Shown here: piece after piece, positions 40,174-42,459 of the stretch
Layout: every line of letters starts with the position of its first letter
How positions within the stretch are numbered: the first letter of the stretch is position 1
DNA from: CAZAFN01 sp964484795
GTDB lineage: Bacteria; Pseudomonadota; Alphaproteobacteria; Methylaequorales; Methylaequoraceae
Assembly: GCA_964484795.1 (NCBI GenBank)
Contig: CAZAFN010000013.1
Span: 1-42,459 of the forward strand
DNA: 42,459 nt
Direction of reading: 5' to 3'
Position numbers and translations under genes: made by a program
The notes under the pieces: generated by a model
What the model saw: the letters and a program-made list of their open reading frames with translations, nothing else
Databases searched by the model: none
Told to the model about the DNA's origin: nothing

Positions 40174-42209
40174 AAAGAAAAATTTTAATTACCAATAAGC
40201 TTGGTCTGCATGCAAGAGCTGCTGCCAAGTTTGTTGATGTTACGTCAAAGTGTAGATCGAAATTCATAGTAAAAAAGGGAAAAAACTCTGTCAATGGTTC
40301 ATCACTCCTTGGTTTGATGACTTTAGCTGCTTCAAAAGGAACAGAGATAAGAGTTTGTTGTGTTGGAGAAACGGCCGAGAAAGATTTAAATAGATTAATT
40401 GATTTAATTAGAAATAATTTTGGTGAGGAAAAACCTTTATCAGAGAATATTAATAAAGAAAAAATTTTTAAGGGTATTGGTGTGTCATCTGGATGTGCTA
40501 TTGGAAACTGCTTAGTTAAGGAGAGTTCTAGCGTTTCTCATTCCAGATATAATATCCCTATTTCAGAAGTGAAGAGAGAAATACTAAGGTTAGAAAGAGC
40601 GGCAAAGAAATCCATAAGAGAGCTGGAAAGAATTATAAAAAAAATTAAAGACTCCAAAGTGGACATTTACCAAGAGATGAAATTTATGCTTGAAGCTAAC
40701 GTTTCCATAATTCGTTCTTCTTCCTTAATCAAAGATGCTAAAAAAAGGATTGAAAAAGATTTAATTAATGCTGAATTTGCAATCACCGAAGAATTAAACA
40801 AACATGCAGATCTTTTTAAGAAAATAAAGGATGATTATCTTAAAGATAGAATTGATGATGTTAGAGATGTGTGCAGAAGAATCATTGAAAATCTCCAAAA
40901 AAAAAAAAGCAAATATGATGAATTAAAGAAAAATCAAATTTTAATTTCTTCTGAACTTAGTCCAGCTGATTTGTTAACTGACTCCAAAATCAAGCGTACT
41001 GGTTTAGTAACAAGTCTTGGAGGTCCTGAGGGTCATTTTGCAATAGTAGCAAGATCTTTGTCAATCCCAACGGTAGTTGGAATAAAAAATATTGTAAAGA
41101 ATATTAAAAATAATGAGAAGGTAATTATTGATGGAGAAAACGGACTTCTTATCAAGAATCCAACTAGTTCAACAATTAGAATTTATAAAAATAAAATAGA
41201 AAAACAAAAAAATGAAGATAAAAAACTGTATTATTTTAATAAGGTTGTTCCAAAAACTGTTGACAAAATGAGAATTAGAATTGAAGCCAATGTGGACAAT
41301 TCTGATGAGGTGAAGGAGTCAATGAATAAGGGAATAGATGGTATAGGTCTTTTTAGAAGCGAATATCTTTTTATGAATAAAAAGACAATTCCTACTGAAA
41401 ATGAACAATACAATTCTATAAGCAAATCACTACGGTATCTTAAGGGAAAAACCCTTACAATTAGAACCCTTGATGTTGGGAATGACAAGAAAGTTCCATC
41501 AATTGAGAAACTTTTACCAAAATCTCCTAATCCAGCCTTAGGATTAAGAGCAATAAGACTTACTTTAGCTTTCCCAAAAATTTTTAAACGTCAGATAGCT
41601 GCCATTTTAAGAGCAAGCAACATTGGTGAGGTGAGAATAATGTTGCCAATGGTTTCAAATGTTTCTGAATTAGTTGAAACAAAGAAATTAATTGATGAGG
41701 TAAGAAGAGAGTTAAAAACCAATGGAACTAAGATTCCTTCTCAATTCCCGAAAATTGGAGTTTTAATAGAAACACCTGCAGCTGCTCTGATATCTGAATC
41801 ATTATCAAAGCACTGTGATTTTTTGGCAATAGGAACAAATGATTTGACAATGTACACTTTAGCAATTGATCGAGGAGATGAAGAAGTGGCAAAAATTTAT
41901 GATCCAGCACATCTTTCAGTATTAAGGTTAATTAAATTGTCTTATGACTCTGCAACTAAAGTTGGAATTCCTGTTAGTGTGTGTGGAGAAATGGCGGGAG
42001 ATACATTGTTTACATCTTTACTTGTTGGTATGGGAATCAAAACTTTGTCAATGAGTTCATCAAGAATTTTAAAAGTGAAGCAATTTTTAAGTAAGATTGA
42101 TTCGAAAGAAGTAAAAAAAATTTCAGATGATATTTTGAAAGAAGATGATAATGTGCTCATTAAATATAAACTAAAGTCGTATTATGATAGGATTTACAAC
42201 TTAATTTAG
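40155..42209 (+). CDS. ptsHI: Fused phosphocarrier HPr – PTS enzyme I
   Basis: One chain of 684 aa joins HPr and enzyme I. HPr spans 5-95 with phosphorylated His19 in NKLGLHARAAAKFV and regulatory Ser50 in VNGSSLLGLM, the place modified by HPr kinase. A short linker (about 95-107) precedes EI: GIGVSSG start, phosphorylated His294 in GGPEGHFAIVARSL, and the PEP-binding C-terminal part with Cys610 in PVSVCGEMAGD. No GAF domain is present, so this is not EI-Ntr (PtsP). The start is TTG inside the end of the EIIA gene. With hprK and EIIA upstream it forms a whole phosphorelay driven by PEP; no permease is seen. Confidence 0.9.
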   Translation: MAQKRLERKILITNKLGLHARAAAKFVDVTSKCRSKFIVKKGKNSVNGSSLLGLMTLAASKGTEIRVCCVGETAEKDLNRLIDLIRNNFGEEKPLSENINKEKIFKGIGVSSGCAIGNCLVKESSSVSHSRYNIPISEVKREILRLERAAKKSIRELERIIKKIKDSKVDIYQEMKFMLEANVSIIRSSSLIKDAKKRIEKDLINAEFAITEELNKHADLFKKIKDDYLKDRIDDVRDVCRRIIENLQKKKSKYDELKKNQILISSELSPADLLTDSKIKRTGLVTSLGGPEGHFAIVARSLSIPTVVGIKNIVKNIKNNEKVIIDGENGLLIKNPTSSTIRIYKNKIEKQKNEDKKLYYFNKVVPKTVDKMRIRIEANVDNSDEVKESMNKGIDGIGLFRSEYLFMNKKTIPTENEQYNSISKSLRYLKGKTLTIRTLDVGNDKKVPSIEKLLPKSPNPALGLRAIRLTLAFPKIFKRQIAAILRASNIGEVRIMLPMVSNVSELVETKKLIDEVRRELKTNGTKIPSQFPKIGVLIETPAAALISESLSKHCDFLAIGTNDLTMYTLAIDRGDEEVAKIYDPAHLSVLRLIKLSYDSATKVGIPVSVCGEMAGDTLFTSLLVGMGIKTLSMSSSRILKVKQFLSKIDSKEVKKISDDILKEDDNVLIKYKLKSYYDRIYNLI

Positions 42210-42222
42210 ATTATGAGGAAAA

Positions 42223-42459
42223 ATGAGTGATTTTAAAGTAAAAGATTTAGATTTAGCTGATTGGGGTAGAAAAGAAATTGAGATTGCGGAAACTGAAATG
42301 CCGGGTTTGATGAAATTGAGAGAAGAATATAAAAATAAGAAACCTCTAACAGATGCAAGAATTTGTGGCTGTCTTCATATGACGGTGCAAACTGCTGTTT
42401 TAATTGAGACCTTAATTGATCTTGGTGCAACGGTCCGTTGGAGTTCGTGTAATATATTT
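42223..42459 (+). CDS. ahcY: S-adenosylhomocysteinase, N-terminal part (partial)
   Basis: The first 79 codons are in the window; the rest lies outside. AhcY splits S-adenosylhomocysteine into adenosine and homocysteine and closes the methyl cycle. The start MSDFKVKDLDLADWGRKEI is typical, followed by PGLMKLREEY and CGCLHMTVQTAVLIETL, which hold the substrate-binding region, and WSSCNIF. GAGGAA (42215-42220) precedes the ATG. Downstream of the PTS operon it keeps the gene order of many alphaproteobacteria. No riboswitch-like structure is seen in the 13-base gap. Confidence 0.95.
   Translation, partial: MSDFKVKDLDLADWGRKEIEIAETEMPGLMKLREEYKNKKPLTDARICGCLHMTVQTAVLIETLIDLGATVRWSSCNIF

Noticed and set aside
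1..42459. CRISPR array, prophage, insertion sequence or defence island
   Set aside because: No regularly spaced repeats, transposase, integrase or phage structural genes were found on reading both strands; almost every base is explained by ordinary genes.

Overview
The window looks like chromosomal DNA of a low-GC (by eye about one third G+C), streamlined alphaproteobacterium, probably marine. I infer this from alphaproteobacterial gene order and families: dut-coaBC-ubiE divergent from mutM, then rpsT and dnaA-dnaN-recF-gyrB; hprK-rapZ-EIIA(Man)-HPr-ahcY; an Irr-type Fur regulator; and a short HPr kinase. Genes are packed very tightly, with start/stop overlaps, divergent genes sharing start-codon bases, few Shine-Dalgarno sequences, and long A/T runs inside genes. 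A run of 33 N bases inside dnaA shows that this is a draft assembly. No lineage can be fixed by reading alone; catalase-peroxidase and UDP-xylose synthase genes add to a core-like set.

Layout. 1-4.2 kb: tail of a PNPase-like gene, a nitronate monooxygenase-like enzyme, an Irr-like regulator, an Irr-box-like operator and katG. 4.3-10.3 kb: a secreted SH3 protein, a D-2-hydroxyacid dehydrogenase, then a long minus-strand run ubiE-coaBC-dut-rrf2-cysK-moeB covering quinone, CoA, dUTP and cysteine/sulfur-transfer functions. 10.3-20.3 kb: mutM, a small exported protein, rpsT, a rhodanese, dnaA-dnaN-recF-gyrB and a class A penicillin-binding protein. 20.3-24 kb: a SCO protein, a degenerate tetrapyrrole methylase, an ankyrin protein, a CbiX-like chelatase, a SYLF protein and a DUF2141 protein. 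24-27.2 kb: UDP-xylose synthase, bifunctional heptose enzyme HldE and a frameshifted CbbY-like phosphatase. 27.3-31.6 kb: FxsA, acylphosphatase, a histidine phosphatase, a YgjP-type metalloprotease-like protein, tRNA-Arg(UCG), a peptide transporter, a DUF2721 protein and an O6-alkylguanine methyltransferase. 31.6-34.4 kb: a structured intergenic segment, small proteins, an alpha/beta-hydrolase lipoprotein with no usual start codon, an ABC ATPase and a tiny zinc-finger gene. 34.4-42.5 kb: polA, a HugZ-like protein, a PCuAC copper chaperone, and the regulatory PTS operon hprK-rapZ-EIIA-(HPr fused to EI), followed by ahcY.

How the parts work together. The last operon looks like a complete regulatory phosphorelay (EI and HPr in one chain, EIIA, HPr kinase, RapZ) with no sugar permease in view. 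Irr, its putative box and katG form a plausible iron/peroxide circuit. Rrf2-CysK-MoeB suggests regulated cysteine synthesis or sulfur transfer. I found no mobile element, prophage, CRISPR array or defence island. The window is mostly housekeeping, and no stretch over 300 bases lacks a gene. The best leads are the HPr-EI fusion, the Irr-box at katG, the structured intergenic RNA candidate, a nearly leaderless rpsT, and several genes with unusual starts or homopolymer-dependent reading frames.
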